From: Triparma columacea
Lineage: Eukaryota; Sar; Bolidophyceae; Parmales; Triparmaceae
DNA: 17,467 nt
Direction: 5' to 3'
Assembly (NCBI GenBank): GCA_030267965.1
Contig: BRYA01000323.1
Coordinates: 25,709 to 43,175, forward strand
Shown here: in pieces, positions 9,101 to 16,560 of the stretch
Numbering within the stretch: the stretch's first letter is position 1
Layout: the number at the start of each line of letters is the position of its first letter
Translations under genes and position numbers: made by a program
The notes under the pieces: model-generated
Seen by the model: only the letters and a program-made list of their open reading frames with translations
The model's database searches: none
What the model was told of the DNA's origin: nothing

Positions 9101-9800
9101 TGATGAGCAGGTCCTTGGCCCTCAGAATGCTCACGTGCAGCTCGTTTGGCTCCTCCTCCGTCTCGTCTTCCACTATTTCCTCAGCTGTGCTCATTGCACC
9201 CCCAGCCCCTCCGGCCTCCTCATCGAGGGAGGACGACCAGGTGAGGTTGAGACGGACCGTACCGGTTTGATCAGAGGTTGGCCCGCTCTGACGGAGAGTA
9301 TACTCGGAGTCCTGGACGTCGGTGTGCTGGTCGATGGTCTCGAGGGGGATGCGAACGGAACCAACCACCTTTGTGGTGCTCACCATGCCCCCCCCGGTGG
9401 AAAACGAAACCTCGAGGGTGGGAAGGGAGTCTATGTTTGAGAGATTGTAGCTAGTTCCAAGCTCGAAGGAGTTTTCCTGCTCGAGGTGGCAAGGGGGGGG
9501 GAGGGGTGTGAGGGAGTGTATGTGTGGGGGGGGATAAGTTTCCATTTGACGACACTTGAATGGTTTTAAATACTGAGTGTGCCCCTCTTCCCTCCCAGCC
9601 AAAGCACCTCCCATCCCCGCTGCACTCACCGGGAACTGAAAGGACAATCCATTCTTTGAAGGCACGATCTTAGTTTTGAACGTCTCCTTCTTTAGTTCCC
9701 TCAAGGCTAGATCGAGAAGTTTTACGGTACAAGCATACTTGCCGTCCTGATTGACCGTACCGGACAATACTTCCACTTTCAGCGTGCGCCCTGGTGCCAT
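3106..9800 (-). CDS. Ferlin: multi-C2-domain, tail-anchored membrane fusion/repair protein
   Basis: Seven exons: 9800-9630, 9476-8472, 8367-7966, 7845-6394, 6247-5826, 5672-4248, 4114-3106. All introns are GT-AG (GTGAG donors, CAG acceptors) and the joined frame is exactly 1,962 codons (1,961 aa plus stop), within the usual ferlin range. C2-like modules by residue: A 1-140, B 168-297, C 369-505, D 541-700, E 740-875, F 897-1050, G 1063-1175, H 1404-1530, I 1573-1885. Ferlin hallmarks: IQGYLKLSISIIGPGD after C, GKGSFNWRMKF in I, and EPNSDPYLPGPTGR before a C-terminal membrane helix (about 1926-1956). Acidic Ca2+-loop residues are present in B (D184/D194/D240/D242), C (D388/D394/D446/D448/D454), F (D916/D922/D989/D991/D997), H (D1422/D1433/D1482/D1484/D1490) and I. 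A, E and G lack them. No DysF region is seen. Lysine-rich insertions occupy about 1182-1330 and 1680-1835. Known role: Ca2+-regulated membrane fusion and repair. Confidence 0.9.
9477..9629 (-). other. Ferlin intron 1: 153 nt, in frame and stop-free
   Basis: The donor CCG/GTGAGT is at 9629 and the acceptor GAGCAG/G at 9477. Length is a multiple of three and the frame stays open through it, so retention would add 51 low-complexity residues inside the first C2 module. It has a G-rich 5' part and C-rich 3' part, typical of other introns here, and interrupts the C2 fold, so splicing is favoured. Confidence 0.75.
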
Positions 9801-10131
9801 AATTGACTAAGATAATAACGCAGCTCGAAAATGGGATCTTTGTTTATCAAAGGTCTCCAAACACCACTAGAACTCCACTTTTAGGGTAGAGGTGGCAAGA
9901 GAGGCACCGAGAGTTACGGGTCGGGAAAAGGTGGAGCGTCTGACCAAGTTCAAGCGTGCAGGATGAAAGGCAGGGCAACAGACCGCTCTGAAAATTTGCC
10001 AACCCTCTCCCTCTCTTCTCACCTCACTTTCCTCACCTTCCGTGCCCAAATCTTTCCACTTTGTCCCCCATTCTTACCTCAATTGTTGCATATTAATATC
10101 TTCCGTTGTCTTCCTCCTACCCTTTACCGCC
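9801..10131. promoter_or_regulatory. Shared divergent promoter region (ferlin / antiporter)
   Basis: A 331-bp gap between the ferlin ATG (9800, minus) and the antiporter ATG (10132, plus). No coding frame is convincing. The sequence on the antiporter side is pyrimidine-rich (CTCTCC, CCTCACCTTCC), as expected for a 5' leader. No specific regulatory element is identifiable. Confidence 0.4.
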
Positions 10132-12855
10132 ATGTCTCACTCGGAGGCCGGAAATAATTCTAGGATGGCGCACTTTGAGGTAGATTTGGACTCATCTGAC
10201 CATTCCTCGGACAGGAAGAGCCTTGGACAGAAGATAGTTAGGACTGGCAGCGCGTTCACGAAGAGTACCAGGGCTTGGGTAAGTGTCAGATAAAGGACGA
10301 AGTAGGCCGAGGGAGGAGAAGCGTTGAAATATCCCAAGGCACCTCCCCACAGCATTTGTTTGCTTGGCCGTTGTGGAGATATTATTTTTGAGCTTCATTA
10401 ATTCACCTTTCAGTGCCCGCTTGTCCAATTATCCGGCTTACCCCACCCCCTGCGCTCACGATCACCTCAGGTATCTGAGAAGTTGAACACTCATAATTAC
10501 ACGGAGGCTCAGAAGCAAGGTGAGAAGCCGGGGGGGGGGGGGGAGGGCATGAGCAGTTACTTGAACTTATTGTGGAGGAGGGGTCAAAGACTGAGATAAG
10601 CGAATCGATAGTTGGAGGGAATTTATGGCGGGCTGCTGCGATAGTTGCGGCTGTAGTTTTGACGAGGGTTGGGGGAAATGTGCTTTTACAAACTCTTTCA
10701 TTGTGTGGCATTGCATTCACCCTTTCGCCCCCCACCTCTCTCTAAAACCCCTTCCTCGCCGCTCCTACCCCCCGTTACCTCCTCGCTCCCCCCCTCTCCC
10801 CTTCTCCCCACTTCCCCACTTCCCCCCAAATCAACTCCTGCAGGCCTGTTTGATATGTCCAGCAATGTCGTCCTGCTTATTATATTTTACTGCGCCATGG
10901 TTTTTATGATGGGCGAGACCCACATGCTCCCCGGCAGTGATAATGATAATGACGGGAAAATGTTTTGCATGATCCTCATTTGGTTCTGCAGTCTCATCGC
11001 TGGCTGGATGATGGACAAAGTGGGAATGCCCCCCCTGCTAGGGATGCTCCTGTCGGGGATGATCCTCAAGAACTGGAAGAATATTTCGGATGACTTTAGC
11101 GACCCCGTAGCCAACCTCCCAGACACGTGGAGCGAGGGAATAAGGGCAGCAGGCCTCAGCGTCATCCTAATGAGAAGTGGCCTAGAGCTCGACATCCCTC
11201 AGGTCAAGAAGGCTGGCCTCGCCGCCGTCCGCCTCACAATGCTTCCTGGCATAATTGAGGCCTTCGTTGTCGCAGCCGGTGGCGTCATTTTCTTCAACAT
11301 GGAGTTCCCTCTTGCTATGAGCATGGGATTCATCCTGGCGGCAGTCAGCCCGGCAGTTGTTGTTGTGGGCATGTTCAACCTTCAGAAGAAGGGATATGGG
11401 GTGGCGAAAGGAATCCCGAGCTTGGTCGTCGCGGCAGCGAGGTGAGAGGGAGAGAGGGAGAGAGGAGGGAAGAGGCTCAAGGGTTTGTTTTCCCTTCTTC
11501 CCTCTTGTGGTCACTAACTCCTTCGCCCCCCCCCCCTCTCCTCCACCCCGTGCAGTTTCGACGATGTCGTCGCAATCTCTGGTTTCAGTATTGCTGTGAG
11601 CTTCGCGATTCCTCAATCACACGACGATTCTGAGGAGGGCCACAGCATGGTGATGACGCTGCTTCACGGCCCCCTGGAGATTATCTTCGGGGTCCTTCTC
11701 GGGCTTACCGGGGGCCACGTCCTATCCCTTACAAAGGTTTGGAACATGCGCTGGAAGAGGACAGCCATCACCCTGGGTCTCGGTATGGCCTTCATGTTCG
11801 GTATGCTTGACTTGGGCTTCTCGGGAGCAGGAGCCATGGGAGGACTCATCATGGGCATGGTAGCGAGCGTCAAGTGGAGAGAGGGGAGCCCACAGAGATT
11901 CGCCAAGAGGGCGGACGAGCACTACATTCACCAGACCGAGAGCGACCTCGCCATGGTCTGGAGTCTTATCTGCCAGCCTCTGCTCTTCGGCGTCATCGGG
12001 AGCGCGCTCGACTTCGGCATCATCCCCGGAGAGACCATCCCCAAGAGCATGCTGGTTTGCTTCCTAGGGCTTTGCGTTAGGTTGCCGATGGCCTTCTTTT
12101 CCACTTACGGCAAGGGCCTTGAGCACAAGGAACGGGCCTTTGTCGCCCTCTCCTGGATCCCCAAGGCCACAGTCCAGGCTGCTTTGTGCGCCGTACCCCT
12201 CCAGAAGATCAAAGACGCCCTGGAGAAGGAACACTGTACAACAGCGTCTCCGCCGGTGTGCGACGAGTATTACGAGAAGTGGGAGAAGTGGGGATACGAC
12301 GTGCTAACAACTGCGGTGCTCAGTATCCTCATGACGGCTCCACTGGGTTTGATATTCATCCAAGTTCTCGGGCCGAGGTGGTTGAACCGCGACGTAATTA
12401 CAGATGCCGACAGTGACAGCGATGACGACATGCTTTCCATTGAAGACTTGGGAGGTTTGACGAACGAAGAGAGGATCCTCGCCCTGGCAAACGCGGACGA
12501 TGGCGACATGAAGACAGTTTTGATGCACAAGCTCAACGCAATCGAGCATATGGTCGAGAAGAACCACGGAAAGCTGAACCATACCCAGCATGAACAATTT
12601 ACGAAGCAAATGTTCTTCATCAAGAGGATTGCGGAGATATGCTCAATAGAAGCGGGTGGCAGCAAGGTCCTAGACACCCCAGGTAATTTCTTCAAGATCG
12701 CCACCTCACATCAAAGAAGAAACTCGGGCCTTAGCAGCCTCGGAAGCCCAGGGAAGGAGAGGAGTAATAGCGCGCCGGAGACTAGCCCAAGCCCCATCAG
12801 TTTAGGTAGTAGCGCCTTGGAGGCAAGGAGTGATTTCTCTTCCGCAAAGCTGTAG
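10132..12855 (+). CDS. SLC9B: NHA/SLC9B-type Na+/H+ antiporter (CPA2-related)
   Basis: Four exons: 10132-10278, 10471-10519, 10844-11441, 11556-12855, giving 697 aa in one exact frame. The start ATG has a favourable CCGCC context. Residues 1-70 are a polar cytoplasmic N-terminus and about 70-540 form the multi-helix transporter core. Family blocks seen: PPLLGMLLSG (128-137), ILMRSGLELD (173-182), FILAAVSPAVVV (228-239) and SFDDVVAISGF (265-275), which is rebuilt exactly across the last intron and carries the Asp-Asp pair (D267, D268) essential in human NHA2. KERAFVALSWIPKATVQAAL (456-475) is the NHA signature. Known role: electroneutral or electrogenic Na+(Li+)/H+ exchange at plasma or endomembranes. 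The tail 541-697 is acidic then Ser-rich (DSDSDDD, RRNS, SPS), suggesting phosphorylation control. Convergent with the CCDC177-like gene. Direction of transport in vivo is not deducible. Confidence 0.9.
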
Positions 12856-12897
12856 AAGTCATCTACTGTTCAGCTAATCGTATAGCCACATCTTTGG

Positions 12898-13000
12898 GGA
12901 TGGGGATGGGTGGTTGAGGATTGGGGTGGGGGTTGGGTGGGGTGGGGTGTGGTGGGGAAGTGGGGGGGTGGGGGAGGGGGGGGGGGTTGTGCAGTGGGGG
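12898..13000 (+). repeat. G-rich GGGTGGG tract in convergent 3' region
   Basis: About 100 bases of plus-strand G runs separated by single T or A residues begin about 42 nt after the antiporter stop. Many closely spaced G runs of three or more make G-quadruplex formation on the plus strand (and in the antiporter transcript) likely. The same DNA is C-rich in the opposing gene's 3' side. Confidence 0.8.
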
Positions 13001-13105
13001 AGTGCAACAAATGAAATGTCATTCTTCATCAAATGTAGCCTTTTTCGACTTTAGCTTGTGCCCCAAAGACATTGTTGTCGTCATGATAATGGTCAAATCT
13101 TAGTT

Positions 13106-15354
13106 TTAGTAGGACTGGTCGGAATCGGAATCGTAGTTGGACGCCTTTCTTCGTCCTTTCTTCCCGCTCTTCTTCCCCCCAATGAGTTCTTCAATGTCCA
13201 CGTATTTATTCGTGACCTTCATCATTTCCATCGCCTCCTTAACCGCTGCCTTCCTAAGGAAATTCTCGTGAGCCATCTTCCTCCTCTCCGCCAACAACTT
13301 CTCCTTCTGAGCTTTAATCTGCTCGGTCCGCGCATCATCTTCCGAGAGCTTGTTGGAAGTCTGGAGCCTCATATATTCGTTCATTCTACGAAGCCTCTCG
13401 ACGTTTTGCCTCTTGTCCTCCTTGTGCAGCTCCTTATTGAGACTCCTGATTGCCATCTGCTCCGCCCTTTCCGCTTCCACCACGTACTTGTAGTTCTCCC
13501 TGTCCGCGAGCTGCTTGAGAATCTTGTTCTTCCTGCGACGAGTGAGAGGGGGAGAGGGGATCGTGTCGCGAGAGAGGGGGTTTGCGTCAACGGATACGTT
13601 AAGGTCCTTTGAGCCTCCTTTGAGCTACCTTCACATCATCCTCACCTGTCCTCCACCTTCTTCATTGCCTCATCCTTCTTCTGCTTTTGCCGGGAGTGCT
13701 TCATGTCCCTCAAGGCGGCATCAGCCTCGGCTTTCTTCTTCATCTCGATAGCCTTCTCAGCTTTGAAACGGGCGATCTCGGCCTGCTTCTGATCAAAGGC
13801 AGAGCGCTTGTCCAATTGGATCTGAGCGACGAGCGTAGAGAAGGGGGGGGGGGTTGCAGCGAAGGGTAAGATACGCGTTAGATAAACCCAACAGTCATGT
13901 CCTACCACCCTACTAATTACCTTCTTATTCCTGTCCACGACGCTCTTTATTTTCTCCTCTGCCTTTTTCCTCTGTTCCTCAACCTCGATTCTCTTCAGCT
14001 CCATCTTTCTCTCCATCGCCCTTTTGACCCTCTCCGCCTTGGTGTCCATTTTCTTCCTACTGTCCTCCGCCAGCTTTGCCTGGTGGTCCATGATGGCCTT
14101 GGTCTTGGCGGCCTGAGCTTCCAGCAACCTCCTCCTCTCGAGCTCCCTCTCCATGGCCTCGCGGGCCCGGAGCTTCTCCATCTTCAAAGTCTGCTTCGCC
14201 TGCTTGATTTCAAACTCAGCCTCCTTCTTCGCGAGATCCCTTCTGTGAGCGAGCTGCGACAAAGGAAAAGGGTTTGCGCCGATGCGTTAGAACTTTGCGT
14301 TCGAGCTGAGGTTATCGTGCTGCGAGATGAGGTTGTCGTGCTCCTTCGATGTCTGCCCGCACTTACCTCCTCCTCGTCTCTCATCTTCCTTTCCATCTCC
14401 CTGACCCTGCACAGCGAGATTTGCGTGAGTGTTTAGAAATTCGTCCTGATTGTGTGGTCGTCCTGATTGTGGTCGTCCTGATTGCTGCTTCCTACGCACC
14501 CCCCCCCTCTTACCTCTTCCTCTCCACTGCTTCAGCCCTCGCTTTCGCGACCCTCTTGGCGTGCTCCTTCTTCCTCTCCGCGTCTTCCTGCTCAGCCCTC
14601 ACCAGCTTCTGCTGAAGCTCCGCCATCTTGCTCTCAGATGCAACGATGCGCTTAATCTCCTTCTCCTGTCGCCGCTTCATGGCCTCGAACCTCTTCATCT
14701 CGATCTCTAGCATTGAGGACTTCAAGTCCTCCTTAGATTGTGCCGCCCCCCCAGTCAACGTCTTTGTGGTGCTCGAGGACTTGGCACTTTTAGAAGGGTC
14801 AAACTTCACAGTCGCGGTGATGACCTTGGTCTCGCTGGCGACGTATTTGCTCGCCTTCTTCCCTGAGGACCCGAGCATGGGGTTCTCGTCAAAGTCCCCA
14901 TGCTTCAGGTTGCTGCGAAGGGGGGGGGGGGGGGGGATGCGGCGGTGGGCAGTGGGGAGGGTTAGGGTGGGTTAGCAAGGCTGTAGTCGACGCGGCGGTG
15001 GGTCGACGCGGCGGTGGGTCGACGCGGCGGTGGGTCGACGCTGCTGCGCTCCACCGCCCCCCTCCCTCCCTCCCTCCCTCAAATTCTCCCTCACCTAAGG
15101 TAGTTGCATATAGCCACCCTCTCCTGAGTCACAATCTTGACCTTCTCTTGCCTCCTCTTCTCGAAGTGTTCATGCTTAACCTTGCTCACCGCCTTCGGTT
15201 CCCCCGGCTGGTAATAGTCCTCCAAGGGTGTGGGGAGCAGCTCCCTAGGGTCGAAACCTGAGCGAAGGCAGGACTCCAAGGTACGGGGGGAGTTGGGGAC
15301 GTAGGCGGTACCGTCGGGACACTCGAAATTCAGGACGGAGTAGAAATTGTTCAT
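13106..15354 (-). CDS. CCDC177-like (DUF4659-type) coiled-coil protein
   Basis: Six exons: 15354-15095, 14912-14514, 14406-14367, 14253-13921, 13821-13646, 13532-13106; joined they give 544 aa plus stop with every junction in frame. Residues 6-40 contain LNFECPDGTAYVPNSPRTLE and CLRSGFDPRELLP, which match the conserved N-terminus of animal CCDC177 ('YVLTSPRSLEAC...PVELLP'). Residues about 60-500 are Arg/Lys/Glu-rich with heptad character, predicted to be one long coiled coil. The C-terminus has KKSGKKGRRK followed by an acidic-Ser end. The cellular role of CCDC177 is poorly known; long charged coiled coils of this type are common in cilia and cytoskeleton, and that link is inference. An upstream in-frame extension to 15675 is rejected because conservation starts at the chosen Met. 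It is divergent from the Tudor gene at 15611 and converges on the antiporter. Confidence 0.75.
14367..14406 (-). other. 40-nt microexon of the CCDC177-like gene
   Basis: Bounded by CTGTGCAG/G and GAG/GTAAGT. It supplies one base to complete an AGG codon and then 13 codons (VREMERKMRDEEE). Without it the frames of exons 2 and 4 do not join (phase 2 into phase 0), so it is required for the full-length protein. Confidence 0.8.
14424..14486. repeat. Short imperfect direct repeats in intron 2
   Basis: The plus-strand string GTCCTGATTG occurs three times within about 40 bases (near 14445-14482), partly as GGTCGTCCTGATTGTG. It lies inside the 107-nt intron between exons 2 and 3 of the CCDC177-like gene. 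Confidence 0.75.
14920..14936. repeat. G17 homopolymer (sense C17) next to a 3' splice site
   Basis: Seventeen plus-strand G, read as C on the CCDC177-like sense strand, end only six bases before the intron-1 acceptor at 14913. The run serves as an extreme polypyrimidine tract. Confidence 0.9.
14986..15040. repeat. 16-bp minisatellite, 3.4 copies, in CCDC177-like intron 1
   Basis: The unit GTCGACGCGGCGGTGG occurs at 14986-15001, 15002-15017 and 15018-15033 without a mismatch, followed by a partial unit to 15040. Each unit contains the palindrome GTCGAC. Confidence 0.95.
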
Positions 15355-15610
15355 GGCACAACGTGTGGGAAGGGAAGGTTGGGGGGAGGAAACTGGGGGG
15401 TGGGGGGGGAGGAGGGCGGTTAGATAAGAGGAGGAGTTTAAGGGACCTGAGGAGCGGTAATGTGCGAGGGAGGGAGAGATGGGGGAGTTTCGTAGTGAAC
15501 ATAGCCAATCTGATGACCGAGATGGCTTGAAAATAATGCGTACCTGATTTGGCTCACTTGTTCGTTTGTACAGTTTGCCCTGATTTTGGAACAACAAAAA
15601 AGTTCCAGGA
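15355..15610. promoter_or_regulatory. Shared divergent promoter region (CCDC177-like / Tudor protein)
   Basis: A 256-bp gap between the two start codons. The left half is G-rich on the plus strand (GGGGGGTGGGGGGGG near 15394-15409), so the CCDC177-like leader is C-rich. The right half is AT-richer. No element is identifiable by eye. Confidence 0.4.
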
Positions 15611-16312
15611 ATGGTTTTCTCAATGGGATGCAAAGTGGAGGTCGTCAGAGCCGACGGTAAGGTGGCCGTTGGCACAGTGCTCGGAGTGCACGACGACGAT
15701 CGCTACGACATAATGTATGATGGTGGTGGGGAGGGAGACATGAGGATCCTGGGGTCGAGTTTGAGCATGGTGACCTCTGAGGAGAACACAGAGAACGACA
15801 TGGCGATCGGAAACGGGGAGGGGGGCAAGAAAGAGAGGAAAACGGCCGTTGGATGGAACGCGGGAGCCTTCGGAATCGATGAGGGAGAGGTGGAGAAGGA
15901 GGTCAAGGAGGTCAAGGAGGTCAAGGAGGTCAAGGAGACCTTCAGCCCTCCAAAGAAGGAGGACAAGACGGTCGTCGGTGGCTTTGACCCTTCAATCGGT
16001 CAAAAGGTCGAGTGTAAGGACTTCACCACAAACAGCTGGAGGTCGTGTAAGGTTATTGGGAAGGACGAAGAGCTCAAGACCTTCGATGTCAAGTACTCTG
16101 ACGGGGAGACAGGGAAGGGGGTGCCGTTGGGACTGCTTAGGGAGAGGAAGGGGAAGAAGAAGAAGGAGAAAGTGGTGGCCGAGAATAATGGGGTCCAGGG
16201 ATTGAAGGAGGATGGAGGGATTGAGGGGGAAGTGGCTGGGATGTTAAAGGGGATGAGCAAGAAGCAATTGGAGTTCCTCAAGACTGTCATCGTGGGGCTA
16301 AAGGCTATGTAA
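15611..16312 (+). CDS. Protein with two Tudor-like modules
   Basis: A single-exon 233-aa protein; Met1 (15611) or Met5 (15623) could start translation. Residues 5-55 (GCKVEVVRADGKVAVGTVLGV... then YDIMYDGG) have the strand pattern of a Tudor/Agenet-type barrel. Residues 128-178 (IGQKVECKD...WRSCKVIG...FDVKYSDGETGKGVP) form a second, clearer module. Between them is a Lys/Glu-rich linker with a perfect KEV tripeptide repeat (about 97-108). A KGKKKKEK run follows the second module, and a short helical C-terminus (214-232) ends the protein. Tudor-like barrels generally bind methylated Lys/Arg or scaffold protein partners; the ligand here is unknown. The second module is strikingly like that of the convergent gene at 16561. 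Confidence 0.75.
   Translation: MVFSMGCKVEVVRADGKVAVGTVLGVHDDDRYDIMYDGGGEGDMRILGSSLSMVTSEENTENDMAIGNGEGGKKERKTAVGWNAGAFGIDEGEVEKEVKEVKEVKEVKETFSPPKKEDKTVVGGFDPSIGQKVECKDFTTNSWRSCKVIGKDEELKTFDVKYSDGETGKGVPLGLLRERKGKKKKEKVVAENNGVQGLKEDGGIEGEVAGMLKGMSKKQLEFLKTVIVGLKAM
15898..15937 (+). repeat. 9-bp tandem repeat encoding Lys-Glu-Val
   Basis: GAGGTCAAG recurs four times in a row without mismatch, encoding the charged linker between the two Tudor-like modules. Confidence 0.9.
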
Positions 16313-16560
16313 CACAGTATTGGGACGGAGGGGGGGTGGAACAAAACGTTTTCAAAAAATTTAAAGGCGAATCGTTGCACGGAAATCCTCTCTGTTCCTT
16401 CGCAGTCACAAGAAAACTTCAAGAAGTTTGTTGCGTATTAAAACACACACGCAAACCTTCAGGATCGTGGGGTCGTATTTATACACGACATACATAACGC
16501 AAGATTGTGTGTAATTTTTGTTTTTTTCTCCAAATACTATTGTCTTATTTCTCCTCTCTC

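Noticed and set aside
8554..9270. Plus-strand 238-codon open frame opposite the ferlin gene
   Set aside because: Ser/Phe-rich low-complexity peptide that is the complement of Glu/Lys-rich ferlin coding sequence; ferlin homology on the minus strand is far stronger.
9867..10049. Small minus-strand frame in the ferlin/antiporter gap
   Set aside because: Sixty codons, no recognisable motif, no splice link to the ferlin first exon in frame; treated as noise.
10042..10131. In-frame upstream extension of the antiporter
   Set aside because: It begins with GTG rather than ATG and encodes a peptide unlike the family N-terminus; the ATG at 10132 has a good context.
14958..14976. Telomere-like GGGTTAGGGTGGGTTAG
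   Set aside because: Only about two and a half imperfect units inside a G-rich intron; consistent with chance and not an interstitial telomere array.
15355..15675. In-frame upstream extension of the CCDC177-like protein
   Set aside because: The upstream peptide is Pro/Ser-rich and overlaps the start of the divergent Tudor gene; similarity to CCDC177 begins only near the Met at 15354.
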